From: Sinorhizobium fredii USDA 205
Lineage (GTDB): Bacteria; Pseudomonadota; Alphaproteobacteria; Rhizobiales; Rhizobiaceae
Direction of reading: 5' to 3'
Assembly: GCF_001461695.1 (NCBI RefSeq)
Contig: NZ_AUTC01000156.1
Coordinates: 1 to 46,215, forward strand
DNA length: 46,215 bases
The position numbers and the translations under genes were made by a program. The notes under the pieces are model-generated. The model saw only the letters and a list, made by a program, of their open reading frames with translations. It was not told the DNA's origin and did not search any database. Below are positions 32,330 through 40,846 of the stretch, piece after piece. How positions within the stretch are numbered: position 1 is the first letter of the stretch; each line of letters opens with the position of its first letter.

Positions 32330-33366
32330 CTACACGCTCTCGGGAGTGATGATCTCGAAGGGAACGACGCGTTGCAGGATCGTGGTGCTGTTGCGGTGTT
32401 CCAACGAGGCGACCATCGTCGCGATCAATTCGTCCGAAGTTTGGTCAAGGGGATGGCAGAGAGCCGCCGTGATCAGCCCTTCAGTCAATCCCTTGCGGGT
32501 TTCCGGGCCAATGTCGCGACAGACGATCCTTACCTTTTTTCGCTTTTCCTCCGGAGCTTCGCGCAGGGCGCGCAAAACGCCCGAGATGCCGCCCCCCGCA
32601 ATATAGATACCTCTGAGATCATCCAGCCCCGAGAGCAACTCGGTCACGATCCGGTAGGCTTCTTGCGGCTCCTCGTGCGTCGGACGGCTGTCGTCCATCT
32701 TCAGATGCGGCGCGTGCTCTCGTATGTAGGACCGGAAGCTTGCGTCTGAAATGTCCTGAACTGATAGCGGTGATTTCCGATGAAGACCGCCACACGACCG
32801 GGGGTACAGGTCGTCTGCGCGAGAAACCATGCTGCGGTCCGGCCGAGCTTCCAGTTGTCTGTGCCGACATAACCCGCCCTGTCCGGCGCGGATTGATCCG
32901 TGACGTAAGCAACGACGGGCTTGCCCCGGACTCTGAGGGAATGGATCGTCTGGCTTATCAGCGGGTGGTCGCCGGCGATGATGGCAACCGCGTCGCACCG
33001 CCTGCCGAGCACCTCCAGGCGATCGGCGATATTCTGGGGCTCGAGAAGATCGACGAAATCCACCAAGGGCTCGATCTTCTCATGCTGCCTTCTGGCGGCC
33101 GCCTCGATGATCTTGGCGCCGAACAGCCGGTACAGTTCGCGTGTCGACTGTTGAAGGAGAAAGCCGAAGCGGTAGCTCGGCAGCGCGCGCCTCTTTCGGT
33201 CCTCGATGACGCCGAGCCCGTAAAATCCGATCTCTTCCGCCGCATTCTGCACTCTCTCGATTGTGTCGGCGCGGACCGAGCCCGAACCGCCGAGGATCCG
33301 GTTGACCGTCGAGATGCTGACGCCGGACGCCTCGGCGAGATCGGCAATGGTCGGTCGTTTCTTCAT
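32330..33366 (-). pseudogene. LacI-family sugar-responsive repressor, frameshifted
   Basis: The N-terminal frame (33366 to about 32760) has the LacI helix-turn-helix TIADLAEASGVSISTVNRIL and a periplasmic-binding-like sensor (FGFLLQQSTRELYRLFGAKI, GKPVVAYVTDQSAP, RVAVFIGNHRYQ). The remainder (SDASFRSYIREHAP, then IYIAGGGISGVLRAL to EIITPESV) is in another frame to the stop at 32330. Joining the two needs one base near 32756-32763. The total is 1037 bases, one short of 346 codons, which would be a normal LacI length. The break could be decay or a base-calling error. It diverges from the sugar ABC operon; repeats TGATACAAA at 33401 and 33454 are candidate operators. If truly broken, that operon would be derepressed. 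Confidence 0.82.
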
Positions 33367-33400
33367 GATACTTTTCACACCAAAATCGAATGAAATTAAA

Positions 33401-33469
33401 TGATACAAAAATTTCCAAATAGTGCAACAAGTATTCCAACCAGGTGAGCCGTTTGATACAAACATTCCA
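33401..33469. promoter_or_regulatory. Candidate paired LacI operators in the divergent region
   Basis: Two direct repeats, TGATACAAAAATTTCC (33401-33416) and TGATACAAACATTCC (33454-33468), are 53 bases apart, close to five helical turns. They lie between the divergent LacI gene and the binding-protein gene at 33531. The TTTGTATCA-type half-sites suit a LacI-family regulator, and paired sites suggest DNA looping. The promoter itself is not clear. Confidence 0.5.
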
Positions 33470-33530
33470 GCGGGCCGAGTGCCTTCTTGAGGAGATGTTA
33501 TCTCGACCGCAACTCTAGGGAGGAATACAG

Positions 33531-34511
33531 ATGAGTTTTACGAAACGTGCTCTGTGCGGGCTCTTGACGGGCGTTGCTCTGGTCATGGGCGTGTCTTCGG
33601 CCATGGCTGACGGAGCTAACATCTTCGTTGTAGGCGGCAAGCCGGACGATCCATTCTGGTCGATCGTGAAGCGCGGTGCCGAGGATGCCGGCAAGGTCGT
33701 GGAGGCGCAGGGCGGATCGGTAACCTGGCTCGGGCCGCAGAACTACGACAACCTCGGGGTCGATGCGGCTGAACTGATCCGTCAGGCCATCGACCAGGGC
33801 GCCGACGCGATTGTTGGCCCGGACTGGGTGCCGGAGGCCATGGATCCGGCATTCAAGCAGGTCGTCGATGCCGGTATTCCGCTGGTCATCTACAACGCCG
33901 GCGGCATTGAAGCTGCCGACCGCCTGGGCGCGATGAACTATGTCGGGTCCAACGACTACCTGTCCGGCAAGGCAGCGGGCACCTACTTCGCCAAGAAGGA
34001 CCTGAAAAACGCCGTCTGCCTCAACACGCTACCCGGCGCGGCGAACATCGAAGCCTTCTGCAAAGGCATGATCGACGGGGTCACCGAAGGTGGCGGCGTC
34101 GCCTCGGCTCTGCCGCTGCCGGCAACCTCCTTCGGCTCGGCGACGGCCGTGGCGCAGGCCCTGAAAGCGCACCTGCTGCAGAACCCGGACATCAAGGCCG
34201 TCTTCGCCATTGGCAACGTCGACACAAACTCGGCGGTCAACGGTGTGACGCAGGCCGGCAAGCAGGGCCAGGTCCATGTTTGCGGCATGAACATGGACGA
34301 AACGATCCTGAACAACATCAAGAGCGGCACCCAGCTCTGCGCGATCGACCAGCAGGGTTACCTGCAGGGCTATCTGGCGGTCTCGATCCTGAACGGCAAA
34401 GTCAACTACGGCCTTACGGTACCAACCCGGGAAATCCTGACCGGTCCCGGCGTGATCGACAAATCGAACGTCGATGCCACCCTGGAGGGCGTGAAGGCAG
34501 GCGCCCGCTAA
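33531..34511 (+). CDS. Sugar ABC transporter periplasmic binding protein
   Basis: A 326-residue type I periplasmic binding protein of the RbsB/inositol-binding class. A clear signal peptide is cut near residue 26 (LLTGVALVMGVSSAMA|DG). The mature part has NIFVVGGKPDDPFWSIVKRG, AELIRQAIDQGADAIVGPDW, GIPLVIYNAGGIEAAD and QALKAHLLQNPDIKAVFAIG, all expected for this fold. The start has GGGAGGAATACAG. It is first in a transporter-catabolic operon with two permeases, an ATPase and inositol-type enzymes, so an inositol or related cyclitol is the likely ligand. The exact ligand cannot be read from sequence. Confidence 0.88.
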   Translation: MSFTKRALCGLLTGVALVMGVSSAMADGANIFVVGGKPDDPFWSIVKRGAEDAGKVVEAQGGSVTWLGPQNYDNLGVDAAELIRQAIDQGADAIVGPDWVPEAMDPAFKQVVDAGIPLVIYNAGGIEAADRLGAMNYVGSNDYLSGKAAGTYFAKKDLKNAVCLNTLPGAANIEAFCKGMIDGVTEGGGVASALPLPATSFGSATAVAQALKAHLLQNPDIKAVFAIGNVDTNSAVNGVTQAGKQGQVHVCGMNMDETILNNIKSGTQLCAIDQQGYLQGYLAVSILNGKVNYGLTVPTREILTGPGVIDKSNVDATLEGVKAGAR

Positions 34512-34529
34512 GCCTCGGCTGAACCTCGC

Positions 34530-34562
34530 GGAAGCTGCCTGTCGTCCAGGCAGGCAGCTTCC
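34530..34562 (+). terminator. Attenuator-type hairpin after the binding-protein gene
   Basis: GGAAGCTGCCTG (34530-34541) and CAGGCAGCTTCC (34551-34562) form a perfect 12-bp stem with a 9-nt loop, between the binding-protein stop and the first permease. There is no T-run. Such hairpins commonly stabilise the binding-protein message or limit readthrough, giving excess binding protein over permease. Confidence 0.65.
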
Positions 34563-34618
34563 AGTCTTCCAATAGCGTCGGCCGTCACCGGTCCTTCGGC
34601 TTCATTGGTGGTATTCAA

Positions 34619-35665
34619 ATGAACACGACAAACAGTGTCCATGCCTCGTCGGTTCCTTCGGGTGGCCAGAATATTAAAGCGACCATCGGTCAGCTTTCCC
34701 GTCGGCCCGAAGCCGGGTCGCTCCTCGGCTTGATCGCGGTGTTCGTCTTCTTCGCCCTGGTGGGCGGCCAGGCCTTCCTCTCTTCCGCCGGTTATGCGAG
34801 CTGGCTCAACGTCGCCGCCGAGATCGGCATCGTCGCACTTCCAATTGGGCTCTTGATGATCGCGGGAGAAATGGACCTGTCGATCGGCGCGGTGATTCCG
34901 GCGTCATCCCTGACGGTCGCCATCATCTCCGGCCACTACGGCCTTCCCGAGATCGTCGGGATTTCCGCCGGTCTGGGCGTCGGGCTTTTCGTCGGATTTC
35001 TTAATGGCTACATGGTCAATCGGACCGGGGTGCCCTCCTTGATCGTCACCATCGGCTCGATGTTCGCCGTCATGGGCCTGACGCTGGGCTTCACCGTGCT
35101 CATCGCCGGCAGCACCGGCGTGTCGCTCGTGCCGAGCCCTACCGTCAAGGCGATCCTCGGCGATTTTGTCGGCGGCATGTTTCAAGTGACGATCTTCTGG
35201 TGGCTCCTGTTCGTGGCCGCGTTCTTCTACCTGCTGCACGTTTTGCCCGTGGGCAACTGGATCTTCGCCCTCGGCGGCGACAAGGTCTCGGCCCGCAACG
35301 CCGGTATTCCGACGGCCAAATTGACCGTCGCGCTCTACATGCTGTCGGGCTTCTCTGCTGCCTTCGTCGGCGTCAGCCAGGTGCTCGTCTACCAAAGTGC
35401 GCAGGTGCTCGCGGGGCAATCGTTCATCTTCAATTCGATCATGTGCGTGGTCATTGGCGGTGTGCTTCTGACCGGCGGCGCCGGGTCGGTGGTGGGCATT
35501 GTCCTCGGTACGCTCACCTTCGCGATCGTCAACCAGGGCATCTATTTCACCGGCATCGACCCGAACCTTGGCAGCATCATTATCGGTGCGCTCCTGCTGC
35601 TCGCCGTGATGATGAACGACAAGTTCCGGCTGATGGCGATGTCCTACGCAGCGAAGAAGAAGTGA
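34619..35665 (+). CDS. Sugar ABC transporter permease (first)
   Basis: A 348-residue inner-membrane permease of the RbsC-like BPD_transp_2 family with about 8-10 hydrophobic segments. Recognisable stretches are EIGIVALPIGLLMIAGEMDL, GVPSLIVTIGSMFAVMGLTL, NWIFALGGDKVSARNAGIPT (the cytoplasmic coupling loop) and ICVVIGGVLLTGGAGS-like glycine motifs near the end. The ribosome site is weak, and the gene follows the hairpin in the 107-base gap after the binding-protein gene. The second permease starts 10 bases after its stop; the two similar permeases probably form a heterodimer. Confidence 0.87.
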   Translation: MNTTNSVHASSVPSGGQNIKATIGQLSRRPEAGSLLGLIAVFVFFALVGGQAFLSSAGYASWLNVAAEIGIVALPIGLLMIAGEMDLSIGAVIPASSLTVAIISGHYGLPEIVGISAGLGVGLFVGFLNGYMVNRTGVPSLIVTIGSMFAVMGLTLGFTVLIAGSTGVSLVPSPTVKAILGDFVGGMFQVTIFWWLLFVAAFFYLLHVLPVGNWIFALGGDKVSARNAGIPTAKLTVALYMLSGFSAAFVGVSQVLVYQSAQVLAGQSFIFNSIMCVVIGGVLLTGGAGSVVGIVLGTLTFAIVNQGIYFTGIDPNLGSIIIGALLLLAVMMNDKFRLMAMSYAAKKK

Positions 35666-35675
35666 GGGCGGAGAA

Positions 35676-36674
35676 ATGAATAGTTTTTCCATTGGACAAT
35701 TTGTACGCCGCCCGGAATTCGGGGCCGTGTTGAGCTTCGTCGCGGTAATCGCCTTCTATGTAGTCTTCGGTGGCGTGAGCCTGGGCTCGCTCTTCGGCGC
35801 TGCAAGCTGGGTCAATTTCGCGGCCAATCTCGGTATCGTCGCCTTGCCCGTCGGCCTGCTGATGATCGCTGGCGAACTTGACATCTCGATCGGCGCGATG
35901 ATCCCGGCGGGCTCGATGTCGATCGCCATCCTGTCGGGCTATTACGACTTGCCGATCGTGATCGGCATGCTCGGGGCGCTCACCTTCGGCGTTCTGGTGG
36001 GGTTGATGAACGGTTTCCTGGCGGTGCGCACGAGCGTGCCCTCGCTGATCATCACGCTGGGCACCTTGGTTGCGGTGCAGGGTCTCGTCCTGGCGGGATC
36101 CGTCCTTCTCACCGGGGGCGCCTCGGTTCCGCTCGACGCGCCGGCCTGGGCCAAAGTGATCTTTGGCCAACTCATCAACGGCAAATTCCAGGTGATCATC
36201 CTGTGGTGGTTCGCGCTGACGGTGGTCTTCGGTTTCGTTCTCCACGCGACGCGCTACGGCAACTGGATCTTCGCGATGGGAGGAGACGAGGTCAGCGCCC
36301 GCAATGCGGGGATCCCGACCAAGCGGCTCAAGATCGGCCTCTTTGTTCTGTCGAGCACGGCCGCTTCCTTCGTCGGAATGTGCGGGGCGATCCTGTTCAA
36401 CTCGGCGCAGGTCTCGGGCGGCATGAACTACATCTTCAACACGATCGTCTCGATTGTCGTGGGCGGGGTGCTGCTCACCGGCGGCTTCGGTTCGGTTGCC
36501 GGGATATTCCTCGGCGCGCTGACCTTCGCTGTCGTCAGCCAGGGCATCTATTTCACCGACATCGACCGCAACTGGTCCAACCTCATTATCGGCGTGATGC
36601 TCATGGCCGCCGTCCTGATGAACAATACCTTCCGGCAGATGGCGCTGAGCTTCGTGCCGAAGAGAAAGAAGTGA
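35676..36674 (+). CDS. Sugar ABC transporter permease (second)
   Basis: A 332-residue paralogue of the preceding permease (RbsC/BPD_transp_2 type). The two share NLGIVALPVGLLMIAGELDI, the coupling loop NWIFAMGGDEVSARNAGIPT and GGVLLTGGFGSVAGIF, showing an ancient duplication rather than a recent copy, as silent positions differ widely. A single transporter with two different permeases of this family plus one short ATPase differs from RbsABC, which uses one permease and a double-length ATPase. The start has GGCGGAGAA upstream. The ATPase gene follows immediately. Confidence 0.87.
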   Translation: MNSFSIGQFVRRPEFGAVLSFVAVIAFYVVFGGVSLGSLFGAASWVNFAANLGIVALPVGLLMIAGELDISIGAMIPAGSMSIAILSGYYDLPIVIGMLGALTFGVLVGLMNGFLAVRTSVPSLIITLGTLVAVQGLVLAGSVLLTGGASVPLDAPAWAKVIFGQLINGKFQVIILWWFALTVVFGFVLHATRYGNWIFAMGGDEVSARNAGIPTKRLKIGLFVLSSTAASFVGMCGAILFNSAQVSGGMNYIFNTIVSIVVGGVLLTGGFGSVAGIFLGALTFAVVSQGIYFTDIDRNWSNLIIGVMLMAAVLMNNTFRQMALSFVPKRKK

Positions 36675-36683
36675 GTGTTCACC

Positions 36684-37505
36684 ATGTCTGACAATACTCC
36701 GATCCTTGAACTGCAAAACGTCGACAAGAGCTTCGGTCCGATCGATGTGCTGCATGGCATCTCGCTGAAGGTCCGTGCCGGCGAGGTGCTCTGCCTGCTC
36801 GGCGACAACGGCGCCGGCAAGTCGACGCTCATCAAGACGCTTGCCGGGGTACACAAGCCGACGCGCGGCACCATTCTGATGGACGGCCAGCCCGTCGAAT
36901 TCAGCGGGCCGCGCGAGGCGCAGGAAAAGGGCATCTCGACGGTGCATCAATTCGGCGGCACCTTTCCGCTGATGTCGATCGGCCGCTCCTTCTTCGTCGG
37001 CGTCGAACCGACCAAGGGCTGGGGACCGTTCAAGGTCTATGACCGCAAGACGGCCAACGAGATTGCCGTCAGGGCCGTGCAGAACTTCGGCATCACCCGC
37101 ATCGACGACGGTGATCGTCTTGTCGGAGGGCTCTCCGGCGGCGAACGCCAGTCGCTTGCGATTGCCCGAGCCGTGCACTTTGGCGCCCGTGTGCTGATCC
37201 TTGACGAGCCGACCGCTGCACTCGGCGTGAAGCAGGCGGCGCATGTGCTCAGGATCGTCAACGAGGCGAAGCGGCGCGGTCTGGCGGTGATCTTCATCAC
37301 CCATCAGGTCATGCACGCGATGGCGGTGGGTGATCACTTCGCCGTGCTCATCCGCGGGGCGATCGCCGCTGATTTCCGCAGGGGCGAAAAGACCCGTGAG
37401 GAGATTACCGACCTGATGGCGGGCGGGGAAACCATGGCGGGCCTCGAGGCTCAAATCGAAACCTACATGGCAAGCCACGAGGGGCAGCCGCCGCCAGCCC
37501 AGTAA
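36684..37505 (+). CDS. Sugar ABC transporter ATP-binding protein
   Basis: A 273-residue single-cassette ATPase with Walker A GDNGAGKST, Q-loop VHQFGG, signature LSGGERQSLA and Walker B VLILDEPTAAL. RbsA/MglA-type sugar ATPases are normally two fused cassettes of ~500 residues. This one is a single cassette, like FrcA of the rhizobial fructose system. I chose ATG 36684 (MSDNTPILELQNVDKSFG); an in-frame GTG at 36675 just after the preceding stop is an alternative. It ends 105 bases before the IolH-like gene. Confidence 0.87.
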   Translation: MSDNTPILELQNVDKSFGPIDVLHGISLKVRAGEVLCLLGDNGAGKSTLIKTLAGVHKPTRGTILMDGQPVEFSGPREAQEKGISTVHQFGGTFPLMSIGRSFFVGVEPTKGWGPFKVYDRKTANEIAVRAVQNFGITRIDDGDRLVGGLSGGERQSLAIARAVHFGARVLILDEPTAALGVKQAAHVLRIVNEAKRRGLAVIFITHQVMHAMAVGDHFAVLIRGAIAADFRRGEKTREEITDLMAGGETMAGLEAQIETYMASHEGQPPPAQ

Positions 37506-37610
37506 TCGCTGACGGCACCACAAACGAAGTCGCGCAACGCCGGCTTCGACAGCACCTGAAAGGGCCGCCGTCGGAGGAGGGAGAATTGCGTCCGGAATCT
37601 GGAGGTCAAA

Positions 37611-38516
37611 ATGAAGATTGCACTCGACCCGTTCATGCATCGGCATCTCTCGCTTGAGAAGTTGCCCAGCAAGGTCAAGGAACTCGGCTACGATTGGATC
37701 GAGCTTTCGCCTCGCGGCGATTTCCTCGAATGGTTCAAGGCGCCGCGCGTTTTCCCCAATCGGGTGAAGTCGTTCAAGAAGGCGCTTTCCGACGCCAATG
37801 TCGGCATCGCCTCGCTGCTCCCCATGTATCGCTGGGCCTCAAATGACGAGGCCGAGCGGCAGGCGGCGGTGAAACACTGGAAACGGGCCATCGAGATCGC
37901 CGTCGAACTGGGCGTCGACACGATGAACTCGGAGTTCGGTCGCGGTCCGCACCCCGACAAGGGCTCATGCTACTGCTGCCACACCGGCTCGATGATCGAG
38001 GCCTGCGAAGACGCCTGGTGGCGCTCGATGGAGGAACTGGTGCCGGTCTTCGAGAAGGAAGGCATCAACCTGCATGTCGAGCCCCATCCTGAAGATTGGT
38101 GCGAGACGCTGCAGCCGGCCCTCGACATCATCCGCACCGTGAATTCGAAGAACGTCAAGTTCCTCTACTGCGCGCCGCATACCTTCTACTTCGGTGACGA
38201 CACCAAGGCGATGCTGCGCGAGGCCGCCGATGTGCTCGCCCACGTTCACGTAGGCGACACCTTCAACCACAAAGCCTCTTCAGGCCTGCGCTATATTCTC
38301 AACCCCCCGGGTACGCAGGCGCGCGTGCATCAGCATCTGAATATCGGGCAGGGGGAAGTTCCCTGGGATGACTTCTTCGCCACGCTGGCCGAAGTGGGCT
38401 TCGACGGCATCATGACCGCCTGCGTCTTCGCCTGGGAAGACAAGGCGGATCATTCCGGCACCTTCATGCGTACCGAGATGCAGCGCTACATCGACAAGTA
38501 CTGGGGGGCGAAATGA
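37611..38516 (+). CDS. iolH: IolH-like TIM-barrel sugar isomerase/epimerase
   Basis: A 301-residue AP-endonuclease-2/xylose-isomerase-like TIM barrel. Several segments match my memory of Bacillus IolH: the opening MKIALDPFMHRHLSLEKL, SLLPMYRWASNDEAERQAAV, KFLYCAPHTFYFGDDTKAM, SSGLRYILNPPGTQARVHQH and MTACVFAWEDKADHSGTF. Metal-binding candidates include Glu/His in NLHVEPHPEDW and His in AHVHVGDTFNH. The biochemical role of IolH is not well defined, but it belongs to inositol operons. An insertion with GSCYCCHTG (about 122-130) is cysteine-rich. The start has TCTGGAGGTC. The stop overlaps the next gene's ATG (ATGA). Confidence 0.8.
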   Translation: MKIALDPFMHRHLSLEKLPSKVKELGYDWIELSPRGDFLEWFKAPRVFPNRVKSFKKALSDANVGIASLLPMYRWASNDEAERQAAVKHWKRAIEIAVELGVDTMNSEFGRGPHPDKGSCYCCHTGSMIEACEDAWWRSMEELVPVFEKEGINLHVEPHPEDWCETLQPALDIIRTVNSKNVKFLYCAPHTFYFGDDTKAMLREAADVLAHVHVGDTFNHKASSGLRYILNPPGTQARVHQHLNIGQGEVPWDDFFATLAEVGFDGIMTACVFAWEDKADHSGTFMRTEMQRYIDKYWGAK

Positions 38517-39535
38517 CCCTTAGAGTCGGTGTCATCGGCACGGGCATGATCGGTCAGGACCACATCCGCCGCCTGACCCAGGTGCTCTCGGCCGTCGAAG
38601 TCGTCGCGGTGAGCGATATCGACGGGGCTCGCGCTGCCGCGGTTGCGCCTGAAGGAGCCACGGTCTTCGCTACGGCGGGCGATCTGATCCGGTCGGAGAC
38701 GGTCGAGGCGGTGGTGATCTGCTCCTGGGGTCCCGCCCATGAGGAGCAGCTTCTCGACTGCATCGCCGCCGGCAAGCCGGTCTTCTGCGAAAAGCCGCTG
38801 GTCACCACCGCGGCCGCAGCGCTCAGGGTGATGGAGGCCGAGGTGGCGTTCGGCCGACGCCTGGTCCAGGTGGGCTTCATGCGCCGCTTCGACGTCGACT
38901 ATCGCCGCCTCAAGGCGACGCTGGGCACCGGCATGCTCGGTGCGCCGCTGATGTTCCACTCGACCCACCGCAATGCATCCGTTCCCGAGGGACTCTACAC
39001 CTCGGATATGCCGCTCAACGACACGCTCGTCCATGACGCCGACATTTCGCGCTGGCTTCTGAACGACGAGGTAACCGGGGTCGAGGTCCGCGTGCCTCGG
39101 CGCTCGCGTCGCGGCAGCGACCTGCGCGATCCGGTGGTGGTGCTTCTGCATATGGGCTCCGGGGCGCTGGTCGATGTCGAGATCTCGGTAAACATCGCGT
39201 ACGGCTACGATATTCGCGGCGAGGTGAGTTGCGAGGAGGGCACGGCAAGCCTGCCGCTTCGTCCGGCAACCGTCATCCGCGACATCCATGGGGTGCGCCA
39301 GCTGGTACCCGTGGATTGGCGTGAACGCTTCATCGAGGCCTATGACCAGGAGTTCCGCGAGTGGATAGCCGCGGCGGGGCAGGGGACGGCGACCGGCCCC
39401 TCCACCTGGGACGGCTATGCGGCCACGCTGGTCGCGGATGCGGCGCTGCGCGCGGCGGAAAGCGGCGCACTCGAGCCGGTCCGCATGAGCCAGCGTCCTT
39501 CGCTCTACGGCACGACATTGGAGGCGGCCCGGTAG
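38513..39535 (+). CDS. iolG: Inositol 2-dehydrogenase (IolG-like)
   Basis: A 340-residue Gfo/Idh/MocA-family NAD-dependent dehydrogenase. The Rossmann motif is RVGVIGTGMIGQDHIRRL (4-21), with CSWGPAHEEQ and FCEKPLVTTA, where the Lys is catalytic. The C-terminal domain has VGFMRRFDVDYRRLK and NDTLVHDADISRWLLNDE, whose Asp and His line the inositol site in IolG. Overall it reads as a true inositol dehydrogenase (myo-inositol to 2-keto-inositol) rather than a general glucose-fructose oxidoreductase. Its ATG overlaps the stop of the IolH-like gene. Substrate could extend to D-chiro-inositol or related cyclitols. Confidence 0.86.
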   Translation: MTLRVGVIGTGMIGQDHIRRLTQVLSAVEVVAVSDIDGARAAAVAPEGATVFATAGDLIRSETVEAVVICSWGPAHEEQLLDCIAAGKPVFCEKPLVTTAAAALRVMEAEVAFGRRLVQVGFMRRFDVDYRRLKATLGTGMLGAPLMFHSTHRNASVPEGLYTSDMPLNDTLVHDADISRWLLNDEVTGVEVRVPRRSRRGSDLRDPVVVLLHMGSGALVDVEISVNIAYGYDIRGEVSCEEGTASLPLRPATVIRDIHGVRQLVPVDWRERFIEAYDQEFREWIAAAGQGTATGPSTWDGYAATLVADAALRAAESGALEPVRMSQRPSLYGTTLEAAR

Positions 39536-39594
39536 CTCACGTTTCCGGTCACTCCCCGACAGTCAAAAGACAACATGCCTGAAAGGTTCAAGCA

Positions 39595-40767
39595 ATGCTG
39601 AATGGAGAACGACTTATCGAACGCCCGCTGCGCTGGGGCATGGTCGGCGGCGGCCGCACCGGCCAGGTGGGCTACAAGCACCGCACCGGGGCGCTGCGTG
39701 ACGGCACCTATCGACTGGTGTGCGGCGCCTTCGACCTCGACGCCGAGCGGGGCCGGGATTTCGGCGTGAAACTCGGCGTCGAGGCAGACCGCTGCTATGC
39801 CGACTACAAGGAACTGATCGCCAGGGAAACGGCGCGTGAGGACGGCGTCGAAGTCGTCTCGATCGCCACGCCGAACTTCACCCATTACGAGATCACCAAG
39901 GCCTGCCTCGAGGCGGGGCTGCACGTCATCTGCGAAAAGCCGCTCTTCTTCACCGTCGCCGAATGCGAGGAGATCGAAAAGCTCGCCAATGAGAAGGGCC
40001 TGATCGTCGGCGTCACCTACGGCTTTACCGGTCATCCGCTGGTTCATCAGATGGCGGCCATGGTGAAGAAGGGCATGCTCGGCGATATCCGCATCGTCGA
40101 CATGCAATATACCCATGGCTTCAACTCGGGCGACGATGTCGGCGCCGGCGAGGCGGTGAAGTGGCGCACCAATCCCAAGACCGCCGGCCCGACCTTCGTT
40201 CTCGGCGATATCGGCACGCATCTCTACTACCTGTCCGAGATCGTCCTGCCGCATATGAAGATCGACAAGCTGCTCTGCGACCGCAAGGCGTTCATCCCGA
40301 CGCGCGCGCCGCTGGAAGACCATGCCACGGTGCTCATGCACTACGACAACGGCGCGCGGGGGCGTCTGTGGGTTTCTTCGGTGAACGCCGGCAACATGGG
40401 AAGCCAGCGCTACCGTTTCGTCGGTTCGAAGGCCTCCGTCGAATGGACCGACAGCCATCCCGATCAGTTGATCTACGAAGTGCAGGGTGAGCCGAACCGC
40501 ACGCTGCATCACGGCATGCCCTATCTCGAGGAAGAAAGCCTTGCGGTCGACCGCATGGGTGCGCTGCATACCGAAGGTCTCGGCGACAGCTGGTCGAACA
40601 TCTACCTGTGGATCGCCCAGGCGATCGACGCGAAGAACCGCGGCGATGAAGCCTTCCTGAAGACGCACCACTATCCGGGCATAAAGGCCGGCACTGAAGG
40701 CGTACGCTGGTTGGAAAACTGCGTCCGTTCGGCCGACGCAGGTTCCGCCTGGGTCGACTTCGAGTGA
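39595..40767 (+). CDS. Second Gfo/Idh/MocA-family oxidoreductase
   Basis: A 390-residue NAD(P)-dependent oxidoreductase. The N-terminal Rossmann domain has RWGMVGGGRTGQVGYKHRTG (13-32), IATPNFTHYEITKACLEAG and ICEKPLFFTV with the catalytic Lys. The C-terminal domain includes YGFTGHPLVHQMAAMV, WRTNPKTAGPTFVLGDIGTH with a His in the usual catalytic position, and LMHYDNGARGRLWVSSVNAG. It is longer than, and distinct from, the neighbouring IolG-like protein. It may oxidise another inositol stereoisomer (scyllo- or chiro-) or an inosose derivative; I cannot tell which. It follows iolG after 59 bases. The start at 39595 has GAAAGG-type sequence upstream. Confidence 0.82.
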   Translation: MLNGERLIERPLRWGMVGGGRTGQVGYKHRTGALRDGTYRLVCGAFDLDAERGRDFGVKLGVEADRCYADYKELIARETAREDGVEVVSIATPNFTHYEITKACLEAGLHVICEKPLFFTVAECEEIEKLANEKGLIVGVTYGFTGHPLVHQMAAMVKKGMLGDIRIVDMQYTHGFNSGDDVGAGEAVKWRTNPKTAGPTFVLGDIGTHLYYLSEIVLPHMKIDKLLCDRKAFIPTRAPLEDHATVLMHYDNGARGRLWVSSVNAGNMGSQRYRFVGSKASVEWTDSHPDQLIYEVQGEPNRTLHHGMPYLEEESLAVDRMGALHTEGLGDSWSNIYLWIAQAIDAKNRGDEAFLKTHHYPGIKAGTEGVRWLENCVRSADAGSAWVDFE

Positions 40768-40774
40768 CCCGGCA

Positions 40775-40817
40775 GGGGCGCGCCGTCTTCCTCCCGACTC
40801 CTCCCGCGGCGCGCCCC
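40775..40817 (+). other. Intercistronic hairpin with anti-SD loop
   Basis: GGGGCGCGCCG (40775-40785) and CGGCGCGCCCC (40807-40817) make a perfect 11-bp stem. The 21-nt loop contains CTTCCTCCC and CTCCTCCC, the anti-Shine-Dalgarno motif seen in loops of some rhizobial sRNAs. It sits in the 79-base gap before the second isomerase gene. It could be an mRNA stabiliser, an attenuator, or a processed sRNA. Confidence 0.6.
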
Positions 40818-40846
40818 GCACTCTCTTCTCAACGAAAGATGAACCA

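Noticed and set aside
35580..37646. 688-codon minus-strand open frame
   Set aside because: Antisense to the permease and ATPase genes, which carry clear ABC motifs.
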